Below the pieces are notes generated by a model, which saw nothing but the letters and a program-made list of their open reading frames with translations, was not told where the DNA came from and did no database searches. Below, one piece after another: positions 16,983 to 26,619 of a stretch of DNA of 64,000 nt. The position numbers and the translations under genes were made by a program. The first letter of the stretch is position 1; each line of letters opens with the position of its first letter. The DNA is from Caballeronia grimmiae (GTDB lineage Bacteria > Pseudomonadota > Gammaproteobacteria > Burkholderiales > Burkholderiaceae), in assembly GCF_000698555.1 (NCBI RefSeq), contig NZ_JFHE01000004.1, forward strand, positions 294,379-358,378, read 5' to 3'.

Positions 16983-17768
16983 ATGAAACTCGTCAGCCAT
17001 TTACCGCCGTTTTCCGCGCTCGCTGCAGCGCGTGCACGCGCGCTGACGACGATCGCGCGCAAGGCGCTCGACATCGCGCTGCCGAGTCAGTGCGCGTTAT
17101 GCGGCAATGTGTCGCAGCAACTTCTGTGTGCCGGATGCGACGAGCAAAACTGGAACGAGCCACGCATCCGGTGCGCGACCTGTGCGATGCCGCTCGCGCC
17201 GTCATATGTCAGGCGGGATCGCGAAGACGTGCGGCTGCACTGCGCCGCGTGTCTCGATGATCCGCCCGCGTTCAACGACACCCTCGCGCTCGCCGACTAC
17301 CGCGCGCCGCTCGACACGCTCGCCGTCGAACTGAAGTTTCGCGCACGTCTTGCTGCGGGTGCGGAGTTCGCGCGTCATCTGCACGCGATGTTCGAAGACA
17401 GCGGCCTGCCGCCGCCCGATGTCATCGCGCCGGTGCCGTTGTCGCGCAAGCGGCTCGTCTCGCGCGGCTACAACCAGGCGTGGGCGATCGCCCGCCCGCT
17501 GGCGCGACGCCTCGCCGTTCGCGCCGATGCCGCGCTCATCGTCCGCGTCATTCATACTGCGGCCCAATCGAAGCTGGATGTCGATACGCGCAGGCGCAAT
17601 GTCGCGCGCGCGTTCGTCGTCCGAAGCGATGTGCGCGGCAAGCATGTCGGCGTCGTCGACGATGTGATGACGTCCGGCGCCACGCTCGACGCCCTCGCCC
17701 GCACGCTCAAGCTCGCGGGCGCGCGCCGCGTCACCAACTTCGTCGCGCTGCGCACGCCGAAAGATTGA
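16983..17768 (+). CDS. ComF-family phosphoribosyltransferase-like protein
   Basis: A 261-residue ComF protein. The N-terminal part holds a zinc-ribbon-like cysteine set (CALCGN, CAGCDE, CATCAMPL, CAACLDD at about 37-97); the C-terminal half is a type I phosphoribosyltransferase fold with the PRPP loop VGVVDDVMTSGATLDAL near 220. ComF homologues act in DNA uptake for natural transformation in some species. It is followed after 26 bases by trmL. Confidence 0.93.
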   Translation: MKLVSHLPPFSALAAARARALTTIARKALDIALPSQCALCGNVSQQLLCAGCDEQNWNEPRIRCATCAMPLAPSYVRRDREDVRLHCAACLDDPPAFNDTLALADYRAPLDTLAVELKFRARLAAGAEFARHLHAMFEDSGLPPPDVIAPVPLSRKRLVSRGYNQAWAIARPLARRLAVRADAALIVRVIHTAAQSKLDVDTRRRNVARAFVVRSDVRGKHVGVVDDVMTSGATLDALARTLKLAGARRVTNFVALRTPKD

Positions 17769-17794
17769 TCAACTCAGCCGGAATCCTGCAATCC

Positions 17795-18265
17795 ATGTTC
17801 AACGTCGTACTCGTCGAGCCCGAAATCCCGCCGAACACCGGCAACGTCATCCGTCTCTGCGCCAACACGGGCGCGCGGCTGCATCTGATCGAACCGCTCG
17901 GCTTTCCGCTCGACGACGCGAAGCTGCGCCGCGCCGGACTCGACTACCACGAGTACGCCGAAATGAATGTGCACGCGAACTGGGATGCGTTTATCGCGAA
18001 GGAATCGCCCGATACGGCGCGCATGTTCGCGTTCACGACACGCGGCTCGACGCCCTTCTTCGACCACGCGTTCAAGCCGGGCGACTGGTTCGTGTTCGGC
18101 GCGGAAACGCGCGGCCTCGCGCCCGAATTGCTCGACCGCTTTCCGAATCAGCAGCGCGTGCGTCTGCCGATGCGTCCGGGCAACCGGAGCCTGAATCTGT
18201 CCAACACGGTGGCGATCGTGACGTTCGAAGCCTGGCGTCAGGCGGGCTTCGAAGGCGGCGCATGA
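17795..18265 (+). CDS. trmL: tRNA (cytidine(34)-2'-O)-methyltransferase
   Basis: A 156-residue SPOUT-family RNA methyltransferase that modifies the wobble ribose of certain leucine tRNAs. Family stretches are [20 protein letters not shown] at the start, [15 protein letters not shown] near 105 and [17 protein letters not shown] near 130, forming the trefoil knot SAM site. It is short, as TrmL should be, and lacks extra domains. Its last 28 bases overlap the end of the convergent macrodomain gene. Confidence 0.96.
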   Translation: MFNVVLVEPEIPPNTGNVIRLCANTGARLHLIEPLGFPLDDAKLRRAGLDYHEYAEMNVHANWDAFIAKESPDTARMFAFTTRGSTPFFDHAFKPGDWFVFGAETRGLAPELLDRFPNQQRVRLPMRPGNRSLNLSNTVAIVTFEAWRQAGFEGGA

Positions 18266-18768
18266 GCCGCCAGTTCGGCGAGATAGAGTGCGAGCATGGC
18301 GTCCTGAAAACAGGCGAAGACGACGCGCTCGACCGAGGGCGTGTGCGGCAGCGTGTCGATGACCGTCGATACCGCGATCCGCACCGCCTGCTCCACCGGA
18401 AAGCGATAGATGCCGCAACTGATCGCCGGAAACGCGATCGACTTGCAGTGCGCTTCGTTCGCGAGTTCGAGCGAGCGTCGATAACAACGCGCGAGCAGTT
18501 CAGCCTCGTTGCGCTTGCCGCCGTTCCACCGCGGCCCGACCGCGTGAATGACGTGCCGGGCCGGCAGGTCGTATCCGCCGGTGATCTTCGCGTCGCCGGT
18601 TTCGCAGCCGCCTAGGGTTTCGCACTCGCGCAGCAGGCCGTGCCCGGCTCTGCGATGAATCGCGCCATCGACACCGCCGCCGCCCAGCAGCGACTTGTTC
18701 GCCGCATTGACGATGGCGTCGACTTCGAGCGTGGTGATATCCGCGACTACGGCTTGCAGTTGAACCAT
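18238..18768 (-). CDS. Macrodomain protein, O-acetyl-ADP-ribose deacetylase type
   Basis: A 176-residue single macrodomain of the YmdB/MacroD class. The ADP-ribose pocket is clear: [22 protein letters not shown] near residue 17-38, and [12 protein letters not shown] near 118. Such proteins hydrolyse O-acetyl-ADP-ribose and can remove mono-ADP-ribose from proteins. It is the last gene of the minus run rhodanese, grxC, secB, gpsA, macrodomain (24 bases after gpsA). The 3' end overlaps trmL by 28 bases. Confidence 0.94.
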   Translation of the reverse strand: MVQLQAVVADITTLEVDAIVNAANKSLLGGGGVDGAIHRRAGHGLLRECETLGGCETGDAKITGGYDLPARHVIHAVGPRWNGGKRNEAELLARCYRRSLELANEAHCKSIAFPAISCGIYRFPVEQAVRIAVSTVIDTLPHTPSVERVVFACFQDAMLALYLAELAAHAPPSKPA

Positions 18769-18792
18769 GACGCGCTCCGGGAAAACGTGGCG

Positions 18793-19791
18793 CTATTCGG
18801 GCTTCGCGTCGCGGTTCAGCAGGGCCTGGACAGCGTCGCGCGGCGCGACGTTATCGAAGAGCACGCGGCATACCGCGTGCGTGATCGGCATCTCGATGCC
18901 ACGCGACTGCGCCAGCGACAACACCGCACGCGCGCAGCGCACGCCCTCCGCCACATGACCGAGCGCGGCGAGAATCTCGTCGAGCGTGCGGCCGCTCGCG
19001 AGTTGCATGCCGACCGTGCGGTTGCGCGACAGGTCGCCGGTGGCGGTCAGGATCAGATCGCCGAGGCCCGTGAGTCCGGTGAACGTCTCGGCGCGGCCGC
19101 CCAGCGCCACGCCCAGGCGCGACATCTCCGCGAGCCCGCGCGTGATGAGCGCCGCGCGGGCGTTGAGGCCGAGGCCGAGGCCATCGGAGATGCCGGTCGC
19201 GATCGCGAGCACGTTCTTCACCGCGCCGCCCACTTCGACGCCGGTCACGTCGTCGCCAGTGTAGATGCGCATTGCGCCATGATGGAACGCGGCGACCGTG
19301 CGTGCGCACAAATCCGCCGACGGACTCGCCACGGTCAGCGCGACCGGCAAGCCTTGCCCCACTTCGCGCGCGAAGCTCGGCCCCGACAGCGTGCCGTTGC
19401 TCGCGTGGCCGGGAAGCTCCGCGGCGACGACTTCGTTCGGCAGACATTGCGTGTCCGCTTCGAAGCCCTTGCAGAGCCAGACGATATGCGCCGGAACGAC
19501 GTTCGCCTGACGCATCGCGCGGCACAGCGCGCGCAAGCCGGCAACCGGCGTCGCAACGACGCACAGCGCATCCGGCGCGGCGGCGTGTTTCAGCGCAATG
19601 CCGAAGTCCGCTTCGAACGCGAGCGACTCAGGCAAGCGCACGCCCGCGAGATAGCGCGTGTTTTCGTGATTTTGGGAAAGAGAATCGATGAGCGCGCGAT
19701 CGCGCGCCCACAGCATCGTGTCGTGCCGTGCCGCAAGGTGGCCCGCCAGTGCGGTGCCCCATGCACCGGCGCCGAGAACGGCTACTTTCAT
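18793..19791 (-). CDS. gpsA: NAD(P)-dependent glycerol-3-phosphate dehydrogenase
   Basis: A 332-residue cytosolic enzyme that makes glycerol-3-phosphate from dihydroxyacetone phosphate for phospholipids. The NAD(P) site [16 protein letters not shown] is at the N-terminus; the catalytic lysine region [12 protein letters not shown] near 190 and [26 protein letters not shown] stretch near 240 are present. The gene is 41 bases after secB, the same gpsA-secB-grxC neighbourhood seen in many proteobacteria. Confidence 0.97.
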   Translation of the reverse strand: MKVAVLGAGAWGTALAGHLAARHDTMLWARDRALIDSLSQNHENTRYLAGVRLPESLAFEADFGIALKHAAAPDALCVVATPVAGLRALCRAMRQANVVPAHIVWLCKGFEADTQCLPNEVVAAELPGHASNGTLSGPSFAREVGQGLPVALTVASPSADLCARTVAAFHHGAMRIYTGDDVTGVEVGGAVKNVLAIATGISDGLGLGLNARAALITRGLAEMSRLGVALGGRAETFTGLTGLGDLILTATGDLSRNRTVGMQLASGRTLDEILAALGHVAEGVRCARAVLSLAQSRGIEMPITHAVCRVLFDNVAPRDAVQALLNRDAKPE

Positions 19792-19832
19792 GCTCGGCTC
19801 CGGTCGGCAGAGTCAGGACAAGGCGATGACGC

Positions 19833-20303
19833 TCAGTGCGTCGCGCCGTTCGCCGCGCCTTCCTGCGCGCTCGCGAGTTGCGCGAGACGTTGCTCGTACA
19901 GCGCCTGGAAGTTGATTTCCGCGAGGTGGATCGGCGGGAAACCGGCGCGGGTGATCGCGTCGGCGATGTTCGAGCGCAAGTACGGGAACAGGATGGTCGG
20001 GCATGCGATGCCGACGAGCGGGTCGACCTGCTCGGCAGGAATGTTACGGATATCGAAGATACCGGCCTGCTTCGCTTCGATCAGGAAGGCCACCTTGTCG
20101 GCGACCTTCGCCGTGACCGTGCCCGTCACCAGCACTTCGAAGACGCTTTCCGCGAGGCGGTCGGCCTTCACGTCGACTTCGACGTCAACCGACGGCATTT
20201 CCTGTTCGAGGAAGATGGCGGGCGAGTTCGGCTGCTCGAGCGACATGTCCTTCAGGTAAATGCGCTGGATGTTGAAAAACGGCTGGTTGTTCTCGTCGGA
20301 CAT
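19833..20303 (-). CDS. secB: Protein-export chaperone SecB
   Basis: A 156-residue cytosolic chaperone that keeps preproteins unfolded and delivers them to SecA. Family stretches are [19 protein letters not shown] near residue 10, [22 protein letters not shown] near 70 and [32 protein letters not shown] near 110. Located between grxC and gpsA, the typical context. A perfect GCCCGG/CCGGGC hairpin (20328-20344) without a T tract lies between grxC and secB. Confidence 0.97.
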   Translation of the reverse strand: MSDENNQPFFNIQRIYLKDMSLEQPNSPAIFLEQEMPSVDVEVDVKADRLAESVFEVLVTGTVTAKVADKVAFLIEAKQAGIFDIRNIPAEQVDPLVGIACPTILFPYLRSNIADAITRAGFPPIHLAEINFQALYEQRLAQLASAQEGAANGATH

Positions 20304-20357
20304 AGTAATTCCCTAGGTAAATCGGTTGCCCGGCGTGACCGGGCAGCGTGTGGTGTG

Positions 20358-20618
20358 TCAGGCCGACTCGAGCAGCGGCACGAGACCGCCCTTGCGGTCG
20401 AGCGCCGAAAGATCGTCATAGCCGCCGACATGCGTGTCGCCAATATAAACCTGCGGCACGGTGCGGCGTCCGGTGCGCTGCATCATTTCCTCGCGGCGGC
20501 CCGGTTCACGATCGATCAGCACTTTCTCGATGCTTTCGACCCCGCGGGACTTTAAAAGACGTTCGGCCATCTGGCAATACGGGCACACTTGGGTGCTGTA
20601 CATGATGACTTTCTTCAC
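20358..20618 (-). CDS. grxC: Glutaredoxin 3
   Basis: An 86-residue dithiol glutaredoxin with active site CPYC at residues 12-15, the TVPQVYIG cis-proline segment near 55 and the glutathione-binding GGYDDLSALD near 68. It reduces disulfides at the expense of glutathione. Its start overlaps the rhodanese stop by four bases (ATGA), so the two are probably co-translated. Located upstream of secB. Confidence 0.97.
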   Translation of the reverse strand: MKKVIMYSTQVCPYCQMAERLLKSRGVESIEKVLIDREPGRREEMMQRTGRRTVPQVYIGDTHVGGYDDLSALDRKGGLVPLLESA

Positions 20619-21040
20619 TTGACGGCTCCTTGTTTTACGACCGGCATACCTGCCTTTTGCCAGGCATCTACCCCGCCTTGCAAGACATGGACCTCAGCGT
20701 AGCCCGCTTCCGACACCGTGCGGCTGGCGCGCTGCGATTGCTGTCCGGTCTGACAAACCAGCACGACCGGATTGCTCTTATTCTTCGCGATCTGGCCGAT
20801 CTTTGCTTGGAGCTCCGCCGCGTCGATATTGCGGGCCGACGGCAGATGGCCTTTCGCGAATTCCGCGGGAGGGCGGATATCGATGACGACGGCGTTGCGG
20901 CGGTTGATCAGCGTCGTGGCTTCGGCCGCGGAAATTCCGCCGCGTCCGCGACGCGTGATGGCGGGCCACAGGAGCAGCGCGCCGGAGATGAGCGCAATGA
21001 CGATAAGTGCGATATTCGTGTAATCAGTGAAAAACTTCAC
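20615..21040 (-). CDS. Membrane-anchored rhodanese-like protein
   Basis: A 141-residue protein with one N-terminal transmembrane helix (about 8-28, IALIVIALISGALLLWP) and a single rhodanese domain. The active-site loop is CQTGQQSQRAS with Cys96, and VVIDIRPPAEFAKGHLPSA is the standard CH2A motif. It corresponds to the YibN-type proteins found in front of grxC and secB. A sulfur-transfer or redox role at the membrane is inferred. First gene of the five-gene minus operon. Confidence 0.92.
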   Translation of the reverse strand: MKFFTDYTNIALIVIALISGALLLWPAITRRGRGGISAAEATTLINRRNAVVIDIRPPAEFAKGHLPSARNIDAAELQAKIGQIAKNKSNPVVLVCQTGQQSQRASRTVSEAGYAEVHVLQGGVDAWQKAGMPVVKQGAVK

Positions 21041-21226
21041 GTCTAGGGCCGCCGAAAGATAGTGGAGAAGGGAGAAAGGAAAATGAGGGCAATCCCGTCA
21101 TTATAAAATAACCGTTTCCCGCGATGGCCCAGGCCATCCGGCCGATGGCGGCACTCCACGCGCGATGGCAGGATGACGGAGTGCGAATCGGCGCAAGCGC
21201 TTTCTCAACTGACCGACCTATCAAAC

Positions 21227-21973
21227 ATGTACAAGCTAGTGCTCATCCGCCACGGCGAATCGACGTGGAACAAGGAAAACCGGTTCACCGGCTGGGTCGA
21301 TGTCGACCTGACCGAGCAGGGCAACCGCGAAGCGCGTCAGGCCGGCGTGCTGCTGCGGGAAGCCGGCTTCGCGTTCGACATTGCGTACACGTCGGTGCTC
21401 AAGCGCGCGATCCGCACGCTGTGGCACGTTCAGGACGAAATGGACCTGATGTATATCCCGGTCGTCCATTCGTGGCGCCTGAACGAGCGCCACTACGGCG
21501 CGCTCGCCGGACTGAACAAGGCGGAAACGGCGAAGAAGTATGGCGACGAGCAGGTTCTCGTCTGGCGCCGCAGCTACGACACGCCGCCGCCCCCGCTCGA
21601 TCCTTCCGACGAACGCGCGCCCTTCAACGATCCGCGCTACGCGAAGGTTCCGCGCGAGCAGTTGCCGCTCACCGAATGCCTGAAAGACACGGTGGCGCGC
21701 GTGCTGCCGGTGTGGAACGAGTCCATCGCGCCGGCCATCAAGGCAGGCAAGCAGGTGCTGATCGCCGCGCACGGCAATTCCATGCGCGCGCTCGTGAAGT
21801 ATCTGGACGAGATTTCGGACGCGGACATCGTCGGGCTGAACATTCCGAACGGCGTGCCGCTCGTCTATGAACTCGACGAAAACCTGAAGCCGATCAAGCA
21901 CTACTATCTCGGCGATGCCGACGCCATCGCCGCCGCGCAGGCCGCGGTCGCCAAGCAGGGCAAGGCGGGCTGA
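21227..21973 (+). CDS. gpmA: 2,3-bisphosphoglycerate-dependent phosphoglycerate mutase
   Basis: A 248-residue glycolytic mutase interconverting 3- and 2-phosphoglycerate. Catalytic His9 is in [10 protein letters not shown]; the second His lies in [14 protein letters not shown] near 182, and [17 protein letters not shown] near 87 is a family marker. Length and motifs match the cofactor-dependent dPGM class. It stands alone and is divergent from the rhodanese operon with a short AT-rich region (21095-21115) between them. Confidence 0.97.
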   Translation: MYKLVLIRHGESTWNKENRFTGWVDVDLTEQGNREARQAGVLLREAGFAFDIAYTSVLKRAIRTLWHVQDEMDLMYIPVVHSWRLNERHYGALAGLNKAETAKKYGDEQVLVWRRSYDTPPPPLDPSDERAPFNDPRYAKVPREQLPLTECLKDTVARVLPVWNESIAPAIKAGKQVLIAAHGNSMRALVKYLDEISDADIVGLNIPNGVPLVYELDENLKPIKHYYLGDADAIAAAQAAVAKQGKAG

Positions 21974-22001
21974 CGCTTTCGGCTTCGCAAGATTTGTCCA
22001 T

Positions 22002-22031
22002 CCACGGGCGCTTCGTCGGAAGCGCCCGTGG
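22002..22031. terminator. Perfect 12-bp hairpin after gpmA
   Basis: CCACGGGCGCTT/AAGCGCCCGTGG with a six-base loop. It lacks a clear T tract, so it is a possible terminator or 3'-end stabilising hairpin for gpmA. Confidence 0.55.
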
Positions 22032-22063
22032 CGCATTGCTGTCGCCCGGCTGTACCCTGGGCA

Positions 22064-22107
22064 TTTAAGTTGCGTTTAAGTCGTCTTTGGAGGGGAGCGG
22101 GTATACT
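22064..22107 (+). promoter_or_regulatory. ctpA promoter region with a PmrA/QseB-like direct repeat
   Basis: Two TTTAAG half-sites separated by five bases (22064-22069 and 22075-22080), fitting the YTTAAK-N5-YTTAAK pattern of PmrA-class response regulators, followed 21 bases later by TATACT (22102-22107) as a candidate -10. The second half-site occupies the -35 position, where no consensus -35 is seen, as expected of an activator-dependent promoter. The regulator assignment is inference. Confidence 0.5.
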
Positions 22108-22154
22108 GGCCCGTCACCCACGATGCTGCTCATTCGATTCCGAACGCACTCTCT

Positions 22155-23738
22155 ATGCGAAAGAACCTGAAAAATTTCGGCCTGATCGCCGTAGGCGTTG
22201 CCGCCGGCGCGCTCGCCACCTTGCAGATCTCCGCGTCCGCTCAGCAAGCCGCATCGTCACCGCTGCCGCTCGATCAATTGCGGCTCTTCGCCGAAGTGTT
22301 CGGGCAAATCAAGCACGAGTACGTCGAACCCGTCGATGACAAGAAGCTCCTCACCGCCGCCATCAAGGGCATGGTGTCGAGCCTCGACCCGCACTCGTCC
22401 TACCTCGACAAGACCGATTACGAAGAGCTCCAGGAGCAGACGAAGGGCCGCTTCGCGGGCCTGGGTATCGAAATTTCGTCCGAAGACGGGCTGATCAAGG
22501 TCATTTCGCCGATCGAAGACACGCCTGCATTCCGCGCGGGCATTCGTCCGGGCGACCTCATCACGCGCATCAACGACAAGCCGGTGCGCGGCATGACGCT
22601 CGACAAGGCCGTCAAGCAGATGCGCGGCGAGCCGGGCACCAAGGTCACGCTGACCATTTTCCGCAAGAGCGACGACCGCACGTTCCCGCTGACCGTCACG
22701 CGCGCCGTCATTCGCGTGCAGTCGGTGAAGATGAAGGTGCCGGAGCCGGGCTACGGGTATATCCGCATCACGAGTTTCCAGGAACGCACGGTGCCGGATC
22801 TGGCGGCGAGGCTGCAAGACCTCGCGCGCCAGCAGCCGAACCTGAAGGGCCTCGTGCTCGACCTGCGCAATAACGGCGGCGGCCTGCTGCAGAGCGCGGT
22901 CGGCGTCGCGGGCGCGTTCCTGCCGGATAACGCCATCGTCGTGTCGACGAACGGGCAAATCGCGGACGCCAAGCAGACGTTCCGGGATACTTACGACAAC
23001 TATCGTCTGCCCTCCTTCGATCAGGACCCGTTGAAGACGGTGCCGGAAATCTTCAAGAAGGTGCCGATGGTCGTGCTGACGAACGCCTATTCGGCGTCGG
23101 CTTCGGAGATCGTCGCGGGTGCGCTGCAGGATCATCATCGCGCGCTGATCGTCGGCAAGACGACGTTCGGCAAGGGCTCGGTGCAGACCGTTCGCCCGAT
23201 GACCGCCGACACCGCGCTGCGCCTGACCACGGCGTACTACTACACGCCGAGCGGCAAGTCGATCCAGAACCAGGGCGTGCGCCCGGACGTGCCGGTGGAC
23301 CAGTACGCGGACGGCGATCCCGACGACGCGCTCGTGACGCGCGAAGTCGACTACTCCAATCACCTCGCGAACACGCAGGACCCGAACGAGAAGAAGGAGC
23401 AGGACCAGCGCGAGCAGGATCGTCTGGAGCAACTGCGCCTGCTCGAAGAGCAGAACGACAAGAAGACGCCGGAGCAGCGCCGCAAGGATCGCGAACGCAA
23501 GCCGGTCGAATTCGGCAGCACCGACGACTTCATGCTCCAGCAGGCGCTGAACAAGCTCGAAGGCAAGCAGGTCGTCGAATCGAAGTCGTTCGCCGAGCGC
23601 AAGCTCGCGCAGAACAAGCCGCCGCGTTCGGCGTCCGCGCCGGTCGTTGCACAGCCGGCAGCGCCCGCCGCGCCGGGCTCGTCGCCGGCTTCGGGCACCG
23701 CGCCGGCTTCGTCGCCGACCGCGCAGCAGTCGAAGTAA
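22155..23738 (+). CDS. ctpA: S41-family C-terminal processing peptidase
   Basis: A 527-residue periplasmic serine protease. N-terminal signal peptide (about 1-30), tail-specific protease N-domain, PDZ domain (about 90-175, FAGLGIEISSEDGLIKVISP onward) and the S41 catalytic domain with Ser315 in the SASASEIV motif and Lys340 in GKTTFGKGSVQT, a Ser/Lys dyad 25 residues apart as in CtpB. A charged coiled-coil-like segment (EQDRLEQLRLLEEQNDKK) and an Ala/Pro/Ser tail follow. Such proteases trim or degrade envelope proteins and peptidoglycan hydrolases. Confidence 0.95.
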   Translation: MRKNLKNFGLIAVGVAAGALATLQISASAQQAASSPLPLDQLRLFAEVFGQIKHEYVEPVDDKKLLTAAIKGMVSSLDPHSSYLDKTDYEELQEQTKGRFAGLGIEISSEDGLIKVISPIEDTPAFRAGIRPGDLITRINDKPVRGMTLDKAVKQMRGEPGTKVTLTIFRKSDDRTFPLTVTRAVIRVQSVKMKVPEPGYGYIRITSFQERTVPDLAARLQDLARQQPNLKGLVLDLRNNGGGLLQSAVGVAGAFLPDNAIVVSTNGQIADAKQTFRDTYDNYRLPSFDQDPLKTVPEIFKKVPMVVLTNAYSASASEIVAGALQDHHRALIVGKTTFGKGSVQTVRPMTADTALRLTTAYYYTPSGKSIQNQGVRPDVPVDQYADGDPDDALVTREVDYSNHLANTQDPNEKKEQDQREQDRLEQLRLLEEQNDKKTPEQRRKDRERKPVEFGSTDDFMLQQALNKLEGKQVVESKSFAERKLAQNKPPRSASAPVVAQPAAPAAPGSSPASGTAPASSPTAQQSK

Positions 23739-23875
23739 GCATGCAGCAAGGCTTCGCGGCATCGCGCCGCGAAGCCGCTTCCCCTCCCCGCGCGCTTAGA
23801 ATGTCACGTTCAAGCGCGCCGTCTTTTTCGGCGTTCCCTTCGCAGCAATATCGGCGCATCAAACGCGCTCGCTCG

Positions 23876-24634
23876 ATGAACGACGACCAACTCCTCCGCT
23901 ATTCCCGCCACATTCTCGTCGATGAAATCGGCATCGAAGCGCAGCAGCGTTTTCTCGATGCGCGGGCGATCATCGTCGGTGCGGGCGGCCTGGGCGCGCC
24001 CGCCGCAATGTATCTCGCGGCTGCGGGTGTCGGAAGGCTGACGCTCGTCGACGCCGATACCGTCGATCTCACGAACTTGCAGCGGCAGATCGTGCACGCG
24101 ACGCGCTCGGTGGGCCAAGCAAAGGTCGAATCCGCGCGGCAGACGCTGAACGCGCTGAACCCGGACGTACGAATCGACGCGATCAACGCCTGCGCCGACG
24201 CCGGCTGGCTCGATGCGAACGTGCCCGGCGCGAGCGTCGTGCTCGATTGCAGCGACAACTTCGCGACGCGCCACGCGATCAACGCGGCGTGCGTCGCGCA
24301 TGGCGTGCCGCTCGTCTCGGGCGCGGCGCTGCGCTTCGACGGGCAGATCAGCACCTTCGATTTCCGCTCGCCCGCATCGCCCTGTTATGCCTGCGTTTTC
24401 CCGCCGGATCAGGCGTTCGAGGAAGTCGCGTGCTCGACGATGGGCGTGTTCTCGCCGACGGTCGGCATCATCGGCGCGATGCAGGCAGCCGAGGCGTTGC
24501 GCGTGATCGGCGGTTTCGGGGAGACGCTCGCGGGCCGGCTCATGATGCTCGACTCGCTGCGCATGGAATGGAACACGATGAAGATCGCGCGGCAGCCGGA
24601 TTGCCCGGTCTGCGGCGCGCGTCACGGCGGGTAG
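23876..24634 (+). CDS. moeB: HesA/MoeB/ThiF-family adenylyltransferase
   Basis: A 252-residue E1-like enzyme that adenylates the C-terminus of a small sulfur-carrier protein. The ATP loop VGAGGLGAPAAMYLAAAG is near residue 35, followed by DADTVDLTNLQRQ, and the Cys-x-x-Cys zinc pairs occur as CYACVFP near 180 and CPVCGARH at the end. Sequence alone does not tell MoeB (molybdopterin) from ThiF (thiamin); no moa or thi gene is adjacent. The frame is open 45 codons upstream but the family begins at MNDDQLLRYSRHI. Confidence 0.88.
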   Translation: MNDDQLLRYSRHILVDEIGIEAQQRFLDARAIIVGAGGLGAPAAMYLAAAGVGRLTLVDADTVDLTNLQRQIVHATRSVGQAKVESARQTLNALNPDVRIDAINACADAGWLDANVPGASVVLDCSDNFATRHAINAACVAHGVPLVSGAALRFDGQISTFDFRSPASPCYACVFPPDQAFEEVACSTMGVFSPTVGIIGAMQAAEALRVIGGFGETLAGRLMMLDSLRMEWNTMKIARQPDCPVCGARHGG

Positions 24635-24637
24635 CGT

Positions 24638-26398
24638 TCAGGCTTTTTGCAGCCGGGCCAGCGCGGCCTGCAACTCGTTCGGCTCGAAGGACGCGAGCAC
24701 GTCCGCGACGGGCTTTTCCAGCGCCTTGAGGTTCGAGCGCAAGATTTCCTGCTTCACGACGAGCAACTGGCTCGGATGCATCGAGAATTCCGTCAGGCCA
24801 AGCCCGAGCAACAGGCGCGTGACCGACGGATCGCCCGCCATTTCCCCGCACACAGAAACCGGCACGCCCGCGCGCTTCGCCTCGCGCAGCGTCAAAGCAA
24901 TCAGATGCAGCACCGCCGGATGCAGCGGATCGTAGAGATGCGCGACGGAGTTGTCCGCGCGGTCGATCGCGAGCGTGTACTGGATCAGGTCGTTGGTCCC
25001 GATCGACAGGAAATCTAGCCGGCTCAGAAACAACTGCACTGCGATGGCCGCCGCGGGAATCTCGATCATCGCGCCGATCTGCACCTGCCGGTCATACGCG
25101 ATGCCCGCGTCGTCCAGTTGGCGCTTCGCCTCGCGGATCAGATCGAGCGTCTGATCGATTTCCTGCGCGTGCGCGAGCATCGGAATCAGAATCTTGGTCG
25201 GACCGAACGCGGACGCGCGCAGAATCGCGCGCAGTTGCGTCATGAACATCTGCGGTTCGGAGAGGCTCCAGCGGATCGCGCGCAAGCCGAGCGCCGGATT
25301 CGGCGCGGTCTCGTAACCGTCGCCGGCGCTCATCGAATCGAGCGGCTTGTCGGCGCCGACGTCGATCGTGCGGATCGTCACCGGCTTGCCGTTCATCAGT
25401 TCGACCGCGCGCTTGTACGCCTCGAACTGCTCTTCTTCTTCCGGCAGCCGGTCCTTGTGATTCATGAACAGGAATTCGGTGCGGAACAGGCCGACGCCCA
25501 TCGCGCCGGCTTCGACGGCCACTTGCGCATCGTCGGGCAGTTCGATGTTCGCGCACAGCTCGATCTTCGTGCCGCACAGCGTCTGCGTCGGCGAGAACTT
25601 CAGGCGCTGCAGCTTGCGCTGTTCGAGCAGCTTTTCGCTTTGCCGATACGAATATTCTTCGAGGACGATCGGCGCGGGATCGACGATGACGATGCCATGA
25701 TCGCCATCGACGATGATGAGATCGTTCTGACGAATCAGCACGCTCGCCTGCTGCACGCCGACGGACGCCGGAATGCCAAGACTGCGCGCGACGATCGCCG
25801 TATGCGACGTGCGGCCGCCGAGATCGGTGACGAAGCCCTTGAACGCCTGCGTCTTAAACTGAAGCATGTCGGCGGGCGCAATGTCGTGCGCGACGACGAT
25901 CATCTCGTTGTGGCCATTGCTCGCCGCCGTATGCACGACGAGCGACGCGGCGGTCGGCGCACCCGCAAGCGCCTTCAGCAGACGTTCGACGACCTGCTCG
26001 ACGTCGGCCTTGCGTTCGCGCAGGTATTCGTCCTCGATTTCGTCGAAAAAACTGCCGAGGATGTCGAGCTGTTCGGTCAGCGCCCACTCGACGTTGTAGC
26101 GGCGCGTGCGAATGAGGTCGATGGTTTCCTGCACGAGCATGGCGTCGTTCAGGATCATCATGTGGACGTTGATGAACGCGCCCATCTCGCTGGGCGCATC
26201 GGCGGCGAGGTCTTCGCGCAGCGCATCGAGTTCGGCGGCGACAGCGGCTTGCGCTGTCAGGAATCGTTCGATTTCAGCGTCGATCTGATCGGCTTCGATC
26301 AGGTAATGCGCGACATCCAGCGCGGCGGGCGCAATCAGATACGCTCGCCCGATGGCGATGCCTCGTGAGACGGGAATTCCATGCAGCGTGAAAGACAC
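24638..26398 (-). CDS. ptsI: Phosphoenolpyruvate-protein phosphotransferase (PTS enzyme I)
   Basis: A 586-residue enzyme I that takes phosphate from PEP and passes it to HPr. The phosphohistidine motif GGRTSHTAIVARSLG (His199), the PEP-binding GLFRTEFLF near 300, and the catalytic CGEMAGDP near 505 are present. The start is set by AGGAGG five bases before a GTG at 26398; an earlier GTG at 26404 directly abuts that ribosome site. It follows ptsH after a 221-base gap containing a terminator-like hairpin. No permease gene adjoins, so the system is probably regulatory. Confidence 0.96.
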   Translation of the reverse strand: MSFTLHGIPVSRGIAIGRAYLIAPAALDVAHYLIEADQIDAEIERFLTAQAAVAAELDALREDLAADAPSEMGAFINVHMMILNDAMLVQETIDLIRTRRYNVEWALTEQLDILGSFFDEIEDEYLRERKADVEQVVERLLKALAGAPTAASLVVHTAASNGHNEMIVVAHDIAPADMLQFKTQAFKGFVTDLGGRTSHTAIVARSLGIPASVGVQQASVLIRQNDLIIVDGDHGIVIVDPAPIVLEEYSYRQSEKLLEQRKLQRLKFSPTQTLCGTKIELCANIELPDDAQVAVEAGAMGVGLFRTEFLFMNHKDRLPEEEEQFEAYKRAVELMNGKPVTIRTIDVGADKPLDSMSAGDGYETAPNPALGLRAIRWSLSEPQMFMTQLRAILRASAFGPTKILIPMLAHAQEIDQTLDLIREAKRQLDDAGIAYDRQVQIGAMIEIPAAAIAVQLFLSRLDFLSIGTNDLIQYTLAIDRADNSVAHLYDPLHPAVLHLIALTLREAKRAGVPVSVCGEMAGDPSVTRLLLGLGLTEFSMHPSQLLVVKQEILRSNLKALEKPVADVLASFEPNELQAALARLQKA

Positions 26399-26571
26399 GC
26401 GCACCTCCTCTATTTGTGATGTACCCGCGTTCTCTCAGAATCCGCGGGGGCGCTGGCCGCCGAAGCCATTATAAGTTCGAAGTATTCCAAAGTCCCTGCA
26501 CGGACTGCCGCGTGGAAGCCGTGCCGGTTGCAGACTGCTCCGTCCTTGGCAGAAGCGCCGAGGCGCAAAAA

Positions 26572-26591
26572 AGCCGCGTCGATGCGCGGCT
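26572..26591 (-). terminator. Terminator-like hairpin between ptsH and ptsI
   Basis: Stem AGCCGCG/CGCGGCT with a six-base loop, followed on the minus strand by a T6 tract (26567-26572). It would end or attenuate the transcript after ptsH, leaving ptsI partly on read-through or its own promoter. Confidence 0.75.
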
Positions 26592-26619
26592 CTTGATGGT
26601 CGATGCAGAAATGATGGAC

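Noticed and set aside
20328..20344. GCCCGG/CCGGGC hairpin between grxC and secB as a terminator
   Set aside because: No T tract follows on the transcribed strand and the genes on both sides look like one operon.
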